DNA of 49,198 nt from assembly GCA_023413555.1 (NCBI GenBank), contig JAEZPG010000042.1, positions 1 to 49,198 of the forward strand. Direction: 5' to 3'. Below the pieces are notes generated by a model that was not told where the DNA came from, ran no database searches, and saw nothing but the letters and a program-made list of their open reading frames with translations. Shown piece after piece: positions 8,575 to 17,087 of this stretch (position 1 is the first letter of the stretch; each line of letters begins with the position of its first letter). Position numbers and translations under genes: made by a program. This stretch comes from Bacillota bacterium. GTDB lineage: Bacteria; Bacillota; Clostridia; Lachnospirales; Lachnospiraceae.

Positions 8575-9558
8575 ATGAGATACGTAAAGCTTAATAATAC
8601 TGATTTAGAAGTATCACCTATCTGCCTTGGGACTGTAAATTATGGAACATCATTAAGTAAAAAGGATTCTAAGGAGCAATTATCACAATTCTATGAAGCT
8701 GGTGGCAATTTTATAGATACTGCCCATATTTATGGAGATTGGGACTGTGATATAAAGGCTATAAGTGAAAGAACGATTGGTGAATGGTTTCAAGAGACAG
8801 GCTTGCGAGATAAAATTGTATTGGCAACTAAGGGTGCACATCCTGATTGGGGCTACATGGATAAGCCAAGGGTAAATAGAGCCTGTATTGAAAAGGATTT
8901 AAAGGAAAGCTTAGAGAATCTTTGCACGGATTATATTGATATATATTTCTTGCATCGAGATGATATAAACACTCCTGTATCTGAGATTATGGAGTGCCTG
9001 GATGATGCTAGAAAGAGCGGTAAGATTCGCTACTATGGTTGCTCAAACTGGACATTGAATCGTATTAAAGAGGCCAGGGAGTACTGTAAAATGAATAATC
9101 TTCAGGGATTTACCTTTAACCAGCTAATGTGGAGCTTGGCGGATATTAACTTTTATAACCTTACTGATAAAACATTCATCTTAATGGATGAAGAAACGAG
9201 AAAGTATCATGCTAAGACAGGTATGAATGTTATGGCATATATGTCGATTGCTAAGGGGTATTTCGCAAGACGCGGAGCTGGAGAGAACCTTCCTTCTAGT
9301 CTGACTGATGTCTATGACAACCCATCTAATGACCAGATTTATGAATTCATGAGTGATGTGGTTAAGCAGGGTGAATACTCCTACATGGATCTATCCTATA
9401 TGTACATAATGGCTGAAAAGCTATTTCCTTCCATTCCATTAGCTTCCTTTGATGAGGAAAGCCACCTTAGAGTTGGTATGGATTGCATTAATAAATCTAT
9501 ACCAGAAGAAATAGTAGATAAGCTTGGTCTTTTAAAGAAATATGTCTATAGAGAATAG
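8575..9558 (+). CDS. Aldo/keto reductase
   Basis: A 327-residue AKR TIM barrel. The catalytic tetrad is visible as Asp and Tyr in NFIDTAHIYGDW, Lys in LATKGAHP and His in YIDIYFLHRDD. The C-terminal NADPH-binding part is present. AKRs reduce aldehydes or keto groups of sugars, or oxidise polyols or lactols. Located 19 bp after the OYE gene and just before the isomerase gene, it may feed the isomerase with an aldose or remove a side product. Substrate not determinable. Confidence 0.9.
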   Translation: MRYVKLNNTDLEVSPICLGTVNYGTSLSKKDSKEQLSQFYEAGGNFIDTAHIYGDWDCDIKAISERTIGEWFQETGLRDKIVLATKGAHPDWGYMDKPRVNRACIEKDLKESLENLCTDYIDIYFLHRDDINTPVSEIMECLDDARKSGKIRYYGCSNWTLNRIKEAREYCKMNNLQGFTFNQLMWSLADINFYNLTDKTFILMDEETRKYHAKTGMNVMAYMSIAKGYFARRGAGENLPSSLTDVYDNPSNDQIYEFMSDVVKQGEYSYMDLSYMYIMAEKLFPSIPLASFDEESHLRVGMDCINKSIPEEIVDKLGLLKKYVYRE

Positions 9559-9574
9559 GAAGGTTGGAATTAAT

Positions 9575-10834
9575 ATGAAGGAAGATAATATACTAAAACG
9601 ATTCGACTATGCAAAAGAAGTATATAAGGATTATGGTGTGGATGTAGAAAGTGCTATTAAGCAAGCTAACAGCATACCAGTTACAATGCATAGTTGGCAG
9701 GGTGACGATTTAATAGGCTTTGATGGCACGGGATCCTTATCAGGTGGTATTGCAACAACTGGAAACTACCCAGGGAGAGCAACAACAGGTGATCAGCTTC
9801 GTGCAGATATTGAGAAAGCACTTACCTTTATTCCGGGATATACAAGAATCGGACTTCATTCATGCCAAGCTGAATCCAATACAAAGAAAGTTGATAGAGA
9901 TGAATACACCGTGGATATGTATAAGAACTGGATTGATTGGGCAAAGGCGATCGACTGTAAGCTTGATTTTAATCCAACCTTCTTTTCACATCCAAAGATG
10001 GATGGAGATTTCTCTCTTGCAAGTAGCAATCCTGATACGCGTAAGTTTTGGGTAGAGCACGGTAAACGGTGTCGTGAGATAGGTGAAGAGTTTGGCAAAC
10101 AGTTAGACACACAGTGTATCACCAACTTCTGGATGCCAGATGGCTATAAAGATGTTCCAGCAGATACCCAAGCGCCTAGACAGCGTATGATGGAATCTTT
10201 AGATGAGATTTTTTCAGCTAACATTAATACAAAGTATGAAATGGAATCAATAGAGAGTAAACTTTTTGGCCTTGGTATTGAGAGTTATACTGTAGTAAGT
10301 CATGAGTTTGCGCTAGGTTACAGTATTAAAAATGGTAAATATGTATGCTTGGATGCAGGTCATTTTCATCCAACTGAATCAATAGCTGAAAAGCTATCAG
10401 CTACAGCGCCATTCGTAGACGGAATTATGCTTCATGTAAGTAGAGGTGTTAGATGGGATAGTGATCATGTAGTTCTTCTTAATGATGAGTTACAGCATAT
10501 AATGAATGAGATTGTTCATAATGGTCTTGAGAGTAAAGTACATATTGGCCTTGATTATTTTGATGCTTCGATTAATAGAATAGCTGCATGGGTAATCGGA
10601 TTAAGAAATACAAGAAAAGCGATTTTACAGGCATGCCTTGATCCAGTGAAACTTAGAAGAGCGGCAGAGGCTTCAGGAGATTACACAGGACGTCTTGCAT
10701 TGCTGGAAGAAAGCAAGTCGTTACCATTTGCCTCTATATGGGATTACTACTGCTTAACAGCAGGAGTGCCATGTGGATATGATTGGATGCAATCTGTTAA
10801 AGAATACGAGCGGGATGTATTGCTTAACAGATAA
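9575..10834 (+). CDS. rhaA: L-rhamnose isomerase family protein, probable L-lyxose/L-rhamnose isomerase
   Basis: The product is 419 residues when started at ATG 9575, as in E. coli RhaA. That start has AGGAAGG 10 bases upstream, whereas the earlier ATG at 9542 overlaps the reductase gene and has no site. Signatures include PVTMHSWQGDD, GYTRIGLHSCQAES, CLDAGHFHPTE, LHVSRGVRWDSDHVV and GLDYFDASINRIAAWVIG, with the metal-binding His/Asp/Glu positions kept. The family converts L-rhamnose to L-rhamnulose and also L-lyxose to L-xylulose. No rhamnulokinase or rhamnulose-1-P aldolase is present, while L-xylulose kinase and both pentose-5-P epimerases are, so L-lyxose is the better-supported substrate in this context (inference). 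Confidence 0.93.
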   Translation: MKEDNILKRFDYAKEVYKDYGVDVESAIKQANSIPVTMHSWQGDDLIGFDGTGSLSGGIATTGNYPGRATTGDQLRADIEKALTFIPGYTRIGLHSCQAESNTKKVDRDEYTVDMYKNWIDWAKAIDCKLDFNPTFFSHPKMDGDFSLASSNPDTRKFWVEHGKRCREIGEEFGKQLDTQCITNFWMPDGYKDVPADTQAPRQRMMESLDEIFSANINTKYEMESIESKLFGLGIESYTVVSHEFALGYSIKNGKYVCLDAGHFHPTESIAEKLSATAPFVDGIMLHVSRGVRWDSDHVVLLNDELQHIMNEIVHNGLESKVHIGLDYFDASINRIAAWVIGLRNTRKAILQACLDPVKLRRAAEASGDYTGRLALLEESKSLPFASIWDYYCLTAGVPCGYDWMQSVKEYERDVLLNR

Positions 10835-10856
10835 GATAAATCAAATAGGAAAGGAA

Positions 10857-11237
10857 GTGATAGGAATTAGTAAAGATTATAATGTTTGGATGATACCTGA
10901 TATGTATTGGCCGGAGATTACATCCAAAGGGCATTATGTCAGCCATGAATCTGTATGTGTTCTTAATACTGGTAGCGAAGTCTGTGATATCAAGATGACT
11001 CTATATTTTGAGGACAGACCCCCAATTAGTCTTACCTCAAGATGCTTACCTGAAAGAACAAAACATATAAGAATGGACCTGACTGTTTTGGAGAATGGAG
11101 ATTCAATTCCAAAGGGTGTAGCATACTCAGCAAAAGTAGAATGCTCTGTTCCAGTTGTAGTTCAGTATACACGTTTAGATACAACACAAAATAATAACTC
11201 TTTAATGACAACAATGGCATACAGACTTGATGGCTAA
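10857..11237 (+). CDS. Anabaena sensory rhodopsin transducer (ASRT) family protein
   Basis: Started at GTG 10857, with AGGA 6 bases upstream, the protein has 126 residues, nearly the length of the Anabaena protein, and aligns with it from the start. The match is obvious in SHESVCVLNTGSE, MTLYFEDRPP, LPERTKHIRMDL, SVPVVVQYTRLDT and NSLMTTMAYR. The longer open frame from 10773 overlaps rhaA and is not needed. ASRT is a small beta-sandwich tetramer that transmits the signal of a soluble-side rhodopsin; comparative work has described the family as a small-molecule binding domain often linked to sugar metabolism. No rhodopsin is encoded here. Lying between the isomerase and the ABC receptor genes, it may sense or handle the sugar, or act as an isomerase/mutarotase-like accessory. 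Confidence 0.85.
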   Translation: MIGISKDYNVWMIPDMYWPEITSKGHYVSHESVCVLNTGSEVCDIKMTLYFEDRPPISLTSRCLPERTKHIRMDLTVLENGDSIPKGVAYSAKVECSVPVVVQYTRLDTTQNNNSLMTTMAYRLDG

Positions 11238-11264
11238 TAAAAGATAAAATATCAGGAGGTTCCT

Positions 11265-12299
11265 ATGAAGAGAATAATTTCTTTAATTTTAATTTGTGTA
11301 TTAACAATGAGTATGGTGGCTTGTAGTGGTGATAAGGACAGTAAAGGCGATGTTACAATGGTAGGAATAGATAAAACAGTTGAATCAAGTGACTTTGATA
11401 CTAAGGTTACACCTAAAGAAAAGTATACAATTGCTGTAGTAGTAAAAAATGCAGCTATTCCAGTATGGGAATCTCATATTATAGCCGCTAAAATGGCTGG
11501 TGAAGATTTAGGTGTAGAGGTTATTGACTACTCACCAAGTAAGGCTGATAACGTAGAAGAACAAAAAAGAATCCTTGAAGATCTTATAACAACAGGTGTA
11601 GATGCAGTTGTTCTTGCACCAGCTAATACTGAAGCTGTAAAGGGACCTGTGCAGGATCTTATTGATGCAGGTATTCCAGTTATCTATGATAATACCATGG
11701 GACCATCTGATGTAGATTACTTAACATATGTTGGTATTGATAATTATGAATGTGGTAAAACAATTGCTAAGGCTATGGGAGATGCATTAGGAGGAGCAGG
11801 AAAGGTACTTGTTATGGAAGGTGTACCTGGACAGGCTACTTCAGACATTAGAACAAAAGGCTGTCTGGAGACATTAGAGAAAGAGTATCCTAACATTGTT
11901 GTAGAGTCTGGTGTTACTAAATGGCAGTTTGATGAAGGAAGAAAGATGGCAGAAGACTATATCACAAAATGGGGTGATGACCTTAAGGGTATTATCGCTG
12001 TTGGTGGTAATCAGGCAGAAGGTGCTGTAGAAGCAATAGCTGCAGCAGGAAAAACAGGTAAAATTTTGGTAAATGGATTTGATGTTCAGGAGCCACAGTA
12101 TGTTGCAGTTGAAAATGGATCAGAGGTATTTACTGTTTCACAGGGTGTTTACTATCAGGCATATTTAAGTGTTGTAGCAGCTATTAAAGCACTTAATGGA
12201 GAAGAAGTTCCTAGACTAATTAACTGTCCAATTACAATAGTTAACAAAGATAATCTCAAAGAAATGGATGAAAGACCAGACGCATTGAAAAATAAATAA
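11265..12299 (+). CDS. Sugar ABC transporter substrate-binding lipoprotein
   Basis: A 344-residue RbsB-type (periplasmic binding protein type 1) receptor. A lipoprotein signal peptide ends in MVAC with the lipid-anchored Cys20, followed by a short charged linker. The mature part shows YTIAVVVKNAAIPVWESH, EEQKRILEDLITTGVDAVVLAPA and the second-lobe GAGKVLVMEGVPGQ. It should hand the sugar to the membrane complex encoded by the next three genes. AGGAGG site before ATG. The ligand is presumably the pentose used by this operon. It is followed by a strong hairpin before the ATPase gene. Confidence 0.93.
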   Translation: MKRIISLILICVLTMSMVACSGDKDSKGDVTMVGIDKTVESSDFDTKVTPKEKYTIAVVVKNAAIPVWESHIIAAKMAGEDLGVEVIDYSPSKADNVEEQKRILEDLITTGVDAVVLAPANTEAVKGPVQDLIDAGIPVIYDNTMGPSDVDYLTYVGIDNYECGKTIAKAMGDALGGAGKVLVMEGVPGQATSDIRTKGCLETLEKEYPNIVVESGVTKWQFDEGRKMAEDYITKWGDDLKGIIAVGGNQAEGAVEAIAAAGKTGKILVNGFDVQEPQYVAVENGSEVFTVSQGVYYQAYLSVVAAIKALNGEEVPRLINCPITIVNKDNLKEMDERPDALKNK

Positions 12300-12324
12300 T
12301 GTTATAGAATGAAAATGAAGAGTT

Positions 12325-12366
12325 TTTGTCAGGGTATATAGTGTGAGAAAACACTTCCCTGACAAA
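12325..12366 (+). terminator. Intercistronic hairpin after the receptor gene
   Basis: TTTGTCAGGG (12325-12334) pairs perfectly with CCCTGACAAA (12357-12366), enclosing AGTGT/ACACT. GCTTTTA follows. It sits inside the operon between the binding-protein and ATPase genes, where such structures often act as leaky terminators or 3'-end stabilisers that raise receptor expression over the membrane subunits. Confidence 0.75.
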
Positions 12367-12423
12367 GCTTTTATACAGACTTGATTATTCTATTTTAATA
12401 AATTGAAAAGGAATGTGTAAAAT

Positions 12424-13944
12424 ATGGCTGAAGAATATTTACTTGAGATGAGACATATAACAAAAATTTTTCCAGGTGTCAAAGCATTGGACAATATGGA
12501 TTTTAATCTGAAGTCTGGAGAAGTTCACGTTCTATTAGGAGAGAATGGGGCAGGAAAGTCTACATTAATGAAGGTTCTAGCTGGTGCATACTCACCTGAT
12601 GGAGGAGAATTATATGTTTCTGGTAAAAAAATCGAGAAATTTAATCCGATAGAGGCTCAAAAAAATGGAATTGGCATCATATATCAGGAGTTTAATCTAG
12701 TTCCTTATCTTACTGTTGCCGAAAACATCTTTATTGATCATATGCCAAAAGTAGCAGGACCTTTTATCAGCAAGAAAACAATGCATAAGGAAGCAAAAAG
12801 GATACTAGAGGATATGCATATGAATGTTGATACTCATGCACTGGCCAATTCAATTCCTGTAGCACAGCAACAGATGGTAGAAGTAGCAAAAGCACTGACT
12901 CACGATATCAAGATACTAATCATGGATGAGCCAACTGCTTCGTTGTCAGATACTGAGATTGAAAAGTTATTTGACATTGTAAGGCAGTTGAAGGCGAAGG
13001 GAATTGGCATAATCTATATTTCACATCGTCTTCAAGAGATCCCGATTATTGGAGATAGAATAACTATATTACGAGATGGAAAATATATAGCGACCAATGG
13101 TGTTAATGATATTACAACAGATGAGATTGTTAAGTTGATGGTTGGCCGTGAAATAACTGATTTGTATAAGAGAGACAGACAGAAGCCGGGTGAGGTTGTA
13201 CTCAAAGTTGAGCATCTTAATTCATCAAAAGAGAAACTGGAGGACATTAACTTTGAGCTTCGCCGAGGAGAAATTGTTGGACTCTCAGGCTTGGTAGGTG
13301 CCGGTAGAACAGAATTGGTTAGAGCTATCTTTCATGTTGACAAATACGATAGTGGAGAAATAACTATGTTTGGCGAGAAAATTAGCAAAAAGCTAACACC
13401 TAAGCAGGTTATTGAAAAAGGCTTTTCTTTTCTTCCAGAGGATAGAAAGAGGCAAGGGTTATCACTTATTTTACCTATAAGCCAGAATGTGGTTATGGCT
13501 AGTTTAGAGAAGTTGAATCCTAGGGGATATATAGAGAGTGCAAAAGAAAAGAAAACGGTAGACAAATTTATACAAGATATCAATATAATAACTCCTTCAC
13601 AGAGCCAATTAGTTAGAAATCTTTCTGGTGGTAACCAACAGAAGGTTGTATTGGCAAAGTGGCTTTGTACAGAGGGTGAAATTATTGTATTTGATGAACC
13701 TACCAGAGGTATCGATGTAGGTGCAAAAGGTGAGATATATGCATTAATGAATGAACTTGTTAAGCAAGGAAAGACAATATTAATGATTTCATCTGAACTG
13801 CCGGAAATAATAGGGCTCAGTGATAGAATATATGTTATGCGAAATAGAAAAATAGTTAAGGAGATTACATCTGAGGAGGCTACTCAGGAATTGATTATCT
13901 CATACGCAATGGAAGGCGCTAGGGAGGATGAGAAAAATGAGTAA
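12424..13944 (+). CDS. Sugar ABC transporter ATP-binding protein, RbsA type
   Basis: A 506-residue double ATPase. The first half has Walker A GENGAGKST (about residues 39-47) and Walker B ILIMDEPTASLS; the second has the degenerate Walker A GLVGAGRTE, signature SGGNQQKVVLAKW and Walker B IIVFDEPTRGIDVGAKGE, as usual in RbsA/MglA/XylG. It powers import through the two permeases. Its 3' end overlaps the next gene. The 124-bp gap before it is mostly the intercistronic hairpin. Confidence 0.95.
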   Translation: MAEEYLLEMRHITKIFPGVKALDNMDFNLKSGEVHVLLGENGAGKSTLMKVLAGAYSPDGGELYVSGKKIEKFNPIEAQKNGIGIIYQEFNLVPYLTVAENIFIDHMPKVAGPFISKKTMHKEAKRILEDMHMNVDTHALANSIPVAQQQMVEVAKALTHDIKILIMDEPTASLSDTEIEKLFDIVRQLKAKGIGIIYISHRLQEIPIIGDRITILRDGKYIATNGVNDITTDEIVKLMVGREITDLYKRDRQKPGEVVLKVEHLNSSKEKLEDINFELRRGEIVGLSGLVGAGRTELVRAIFHVDKYDSGEITMFGEKISKKLTPKQVIEKGFSFLPEDRKRQGLSLILPISQNVVMASLEKLNPRGYIESAKEKKTVDKFIQDINIITPSQSQLVRNLSGGNQQKVVLAKWLCTEGEIIVFDEPTRGIDVGAKGEIYALMNELVKQGKTILMISSELPEIIGLSDRIYVMRNRKIVKEITSEEATQELIISYAMEGAREDEKNE

Positions 13945-14896
13945 AGTAATTGATTGTCTAAAGAGAATAGTGAAGAAAATTTCTATTGTTACTTGGTTTA
14001 TTCTTTTGCTAGTTATTATCTTTAGTTGTGTATCTGATCAATACCTATCTATGAGAAATCTTAACATTCTATTACAGCAAGGCTCCGTATTATTAGTTGT
14101 TGCATCAGCTGCAACATTTGTAATTATAAGTGGTGGGCTGGATCTTTCGTTGGGTGGTATATTAACAGTAACAGGTATAGTTGTAGCTCTAAGTGTAAAT
14201 GCAGGTATACCTATTCCGCTTGTGTTACTTATTGGTGCAGTCACAGGTTTTGCATTTGGAGCAGTCAATGGGATCCTAATATCATACTGTGGATTACAGC
14301 CGTTTATTGTTACACTAGGTACACAAGGTGTATTTTATGGAATTGCTTTAGTTCTTTCAAATAAGGTAGGAATTCCTATATCGAATGAATCATTTATTAA
14401 TTTAGGAAGTCTATTACATAGAGTTATTCCAATGTCTTTTATAACTTGCTTTGTCATATACCTATTTTCAATAATTGTTCAAGATAGAACCAAGCTCGGT
14501 AGATATCTATTTGCAATAGGAGGCAATAACGAAGGGGCAAGATTGTCAGGAATTAATACAAGATTCTGGAAGTGTTTTTTATACGCATTTGCAGGGTTAC
14601 TTACAGGACTTGGTGCAGTTATCCTAGTTGCAAGGCTAGAGGTTGCTGATCCGCTGGTAGGTATGAAGTGGGAATTCGAGGCAATTGCAGCTACAATATT
14701 AGGAGGTACCGCGCTTAATATTGGAAAAGGTGATGTAAAGGGTACAATAGTTGGAGTAGCATTGCTAACAGTTATTAGAAGTGGATTAAACGTTATTAGA
14801 ATTCCATCTATTTGGCAGCCAGCAATAATTGGTTTGGTAATTGTATTGGCTATTGTATTCCAAGTAAGTATTACTTCAAAGGAGACGAGACAATGA
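13937..14896 (+). CDS. Sugar ABC transporter permease, RbsC family (first)
   Basis: A 319-residue membrane protein with 8-10 hydrophobic segments and the BPD_transp_2 landmark GAVNGILISYCGLQPFIVTLGT. The ATG at 13937 is chosen because AGGGAGG lies 10 bases before it, while it is only one base from the in-frame ATG at 13928. The gene overlaps the end of the ATPase gene by 8 bp, suggesting translational coupling. Confidence 0.93.
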   Translation: MSKVIDCLKRIVKKISIVTWFILLLVIIFSCVSDQYLSMRNLNILLQQGSVLLVVASAATFVIISGGLDLSLGGILTVTGIVVALSVNAGIPIPLVLLIGAVTGFAFGAVNGILISYCGLQPFIVTLGTQGVFYGIALVLSNKVGIPISNESFINLGSLLHRVIPMSFITCFVIYLFSIIVQDRTKLGRYLFAIGGNNEGARLSGINTRFWKCFLYAFAGLLTGLGAVILVARLEVADPLVGMKWEFEAIAATILGGTALNIGKGDVKGTIVGVALLTVIRSGLNVIRIPSIWQPAIIGLVIVLAIVFQVSITSKETRQ

Positions 14897-15873
14897 CCAA
14901 AAATAGATTTAAATTTACTATTGATATGTTACCTACGATAAGCCGCATAATAGTATTAGTTTTGATAGTACTTTTGGGATTTTTCATTGATTCTTCTTTT
15001 GTTTCATTTAGAAACATAAGCAATGTATTTACAAATGCAAGTATACTGATAATACTTGGAGTAGGACAGACAATAGCAGTAATTACAAATGGACCTGATT
15101 TGTCATCTGGTTCTGTCATGACAATAAGTGCAGTTTTAACTTCAATCTTAATGAAATCATACAATGTTAATTTTTTGATAGCTATAATCATTGGGTTGCT
15201 ACTAGGAGCCTTATTGGGTGCTATTAATGGATATATGATAGCTTATGTAGGAATTCCATCCTTTATTTCTACATATGGACTACAATGGGCTGTATTTGGA
15301 TTTGCTTATGTAATTCTTGATGGATATGTATTATATGATTTTGATAGCACATTTAGATTTATAGGTAATGGTAGTCTATTTGGAGTGATTCAAATGCCTA
15401 TTGTGGTAATGGTGATTGTAGCTCTAATTGGTATATTCATACTAAAGAAAACTACTCTGGGTAGAAAATTTTATGCAGTCGGATCCAATAGAATATCTGC
15501 AACAATGTCAGGTATTAATACTAAAACAGTAATATTACGTGCTTTCATTATCAGTGGTTTAATGTCTGCATTCGCTGGTATCCTGTTTGTAGCTAGAATG
15601 AACGCTGTTCAATCGGATATCGGAAGTGCATACTTACTTCCAATTCTTGCAACTGTTTATATGGGAGGAACTAGTGCTGCAGGCGGTGAAGGTGGTATTG
15701 TAGGTACTGTTGTCGGCGCATTGGTTATTACAATGGTTAATAACTGTATGAACCTTTTATCTGTTCCAAGTGAGTGGAGAGATGCCATTATTGGTGTGTT
15801 AATTATCTTTACAGTTTTGATGGATATTGTTGTAAAGAAACGTATCTCATCCAGCAAACAATTAAGTGTTTAA
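14893..15873 (+). CDS. Sugar ABC transporter permease, RbsC family (second)
   Basis: A 326-residue permease with the equivalent landmark GAINGYMIAYVGIPSFISTYGL. The start at 14893 has AAGGAG 8 bases upstream and overlaps the previous stop as ATGA; the longer frame from 14812 lies inside the first permease gene. Two different permease genes imply a heterodimeric channel, unlike the single-permease system at 24694. Confidence 0.93.
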   Translation: MTKNRFKFTIDMLPTISRIIVLVLIVLLGFFIDSSFVSFRNISNVFTNASILIILGVGQTIAVITNGPDLSSGSVMTISAVLTSILMKSYNVNFLIAIIIGLLLGALLGAINGYMIAYVGIPSFISTYGLQWAVFGFAYVILDGYVLYDFDSTFRFIGNGSLFGVIQMPIVVMVIVALIGIFILKKTTLGRKFYAVGSNRISATMSGINTKTVILRAFIISGLMSAFAGILFVARMNAVQSDIGSAYLLPILATVYMGGTSAAGGEGGIVGTVVGALVITMVNNCMNLLSVPSEWRDAIIGVLIIFTVLMDIVVKKRISSSKQLSV

Positions 15874-15903
15874 AACTACTAACCTATAATAAGAAGGACT
15901 AAA

Positions 15904-17073
15904 ATGAATAATGAAAGAAGTATATATACTTTTTCTATAAAACTGTCAGTGTTCTCTACTGCATTTGCATCAGGAACTCTTTCCGTATTATTAAATGAAG
16001 TAATCTCATATTTTGGTGTCTCAGATATAAAAGAGGGACTAATGAGTAGTATGATTAGTACTGGATCACTCTGCGCTTTACTATGTATCATATTATTAAG
16101 TGGAGGATTAAAAAAACAGTATATCATTATTGCAATGGGTTACATAACTGCCACCGCCTTGATATTACAAGGAGTTGTAAATTCTTACTATTTATTTATT
16201 ATACTGTGTTTTGTTATGGGACTCGGTAATGGGGCAGTTGATACTACTCAAAGTGCCTTTTTAGCAGATGTAAATAAAGAAAATACATCTAAACATATGG
16301 GAACGCTTCATGGAATATTTGGAATAGGCTCAATGCTTATTCCAATTATTTTGAAGAAAATGTTGGATGTATTTAGTTGGAAAACAATATATGTATTAGT
16401 TGGTTTATGGTGTTTTGTATTTATAACTCAGTTTGCGGCTGTAACTGCAAAACTGGGAACAAGTAAAACTGGTGCAGAAAAGAAACAGAGAAAGATCTCG
16501 ATAAAGGAATTCTGGCCTTTCATTTCAAAGAATGGATTACTATTGGTTGCTATTAGCATGTTTTTTGGAGCTGCAGCGCAGAGTGGTGTAATTATATGGG
16601 TAATTAGATATGTCTCAATATATCTTGACTCTGCCACTATTGGTACGTTGTGCCTGTCTTTTTACTGGATAGCATGTACAATTAGTAGAATTTTATCACC
16701 AGTATTACCTTTTAAGCCTATAAGTTTAGTGACTGCCGGTGCTTTCGTATCAGCAATTACATGGTTTTTTGCAATTACAATTAATAGTCCATATATGATT
16801 ATGCTTGCTTGTGTCGTAGTAGGTTTAACAAGTGGATCCTGCATTCCTATGTCAATTACACAGGCAACGAGTATGGCCAGAGACAACACTACTTTATCTA
16901 CCAGTATTCTTATGTTTTTTAAGACTGTTGCACAAGCGTTATCACCAATTATTGTTTCGTTTATTATGGGGATTTGCAATATGCAGATAGGAATGTATGT
17001 GACTGTTTTGTTTTTTATGATTAATGGTTTGGTAGGTTTTTGTTTTGTTAAGAGAAAACATAATATAATTTAA
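15904..17073 (+). CDS. Major facilitator superfamily transporter
   Basis: A 389-residue protein of about 12 membrane segments. The features ITATALILQGVV..YYLFIILCFVMGLGNGAVDTTQSAFLAD and the central basic loop (about residues 190-200, KTGAEKKQRKIS) fit an MFS sugar permease, perhaps FucP/GlcP-like. It gives the operon a second way to move the sugar, or exports a product or by-product. AAGGA site before ATG; 30 bp after the second permease and 14 bp before the epimerase gene. Confidence 0.85.
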   Translation: MNNERSIYTFSIKLSVFSTAFASGTLSVLLNEVISYFGVSDIKEGLMSSMISTGSLCALLCIILLSGGLKKQYIIIAMGYITATALILQGVVNSYYLFIILCFVMGLGNGAVDTTQSAFLADVNKENTSKHMGTLHGIFGIGSMLIPIILKKMLDVFSWKTIYVLVGLWCFVFITQFAAVTAKLGTSKTGAEKKQRKISIKEFWPFISKNGLLLVAISMFFGAAAQSGVIIWVIRYVSIYLDSATIGTLCLSFYWIACTISRILSPVLPFKPISLVTAGAFVSAITWFFAITINSPYMIMLACVVVGLTSGSCIPMSITQATSMARDNTTLSTSILMFFKTVAQALSPIIVSFIMGICNMQIGMYVTVLFFMINGLVGFCFVKRKHNII

Positions 17074-17087
17074 AACCGAGGTACTTT

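Noticed and set aside
10773..10856. Extended N-terminus of the ASRT-family gene
   Set aside because: It overlaps rhaA, has no ribosome site, and family alignment begins at the GTG at 10857.
14812..14892. Longer start of the second permease
   Set aside because: It lies within the first permease gene; ATG 14893 has a good ribosome site and an ATGA overlap.
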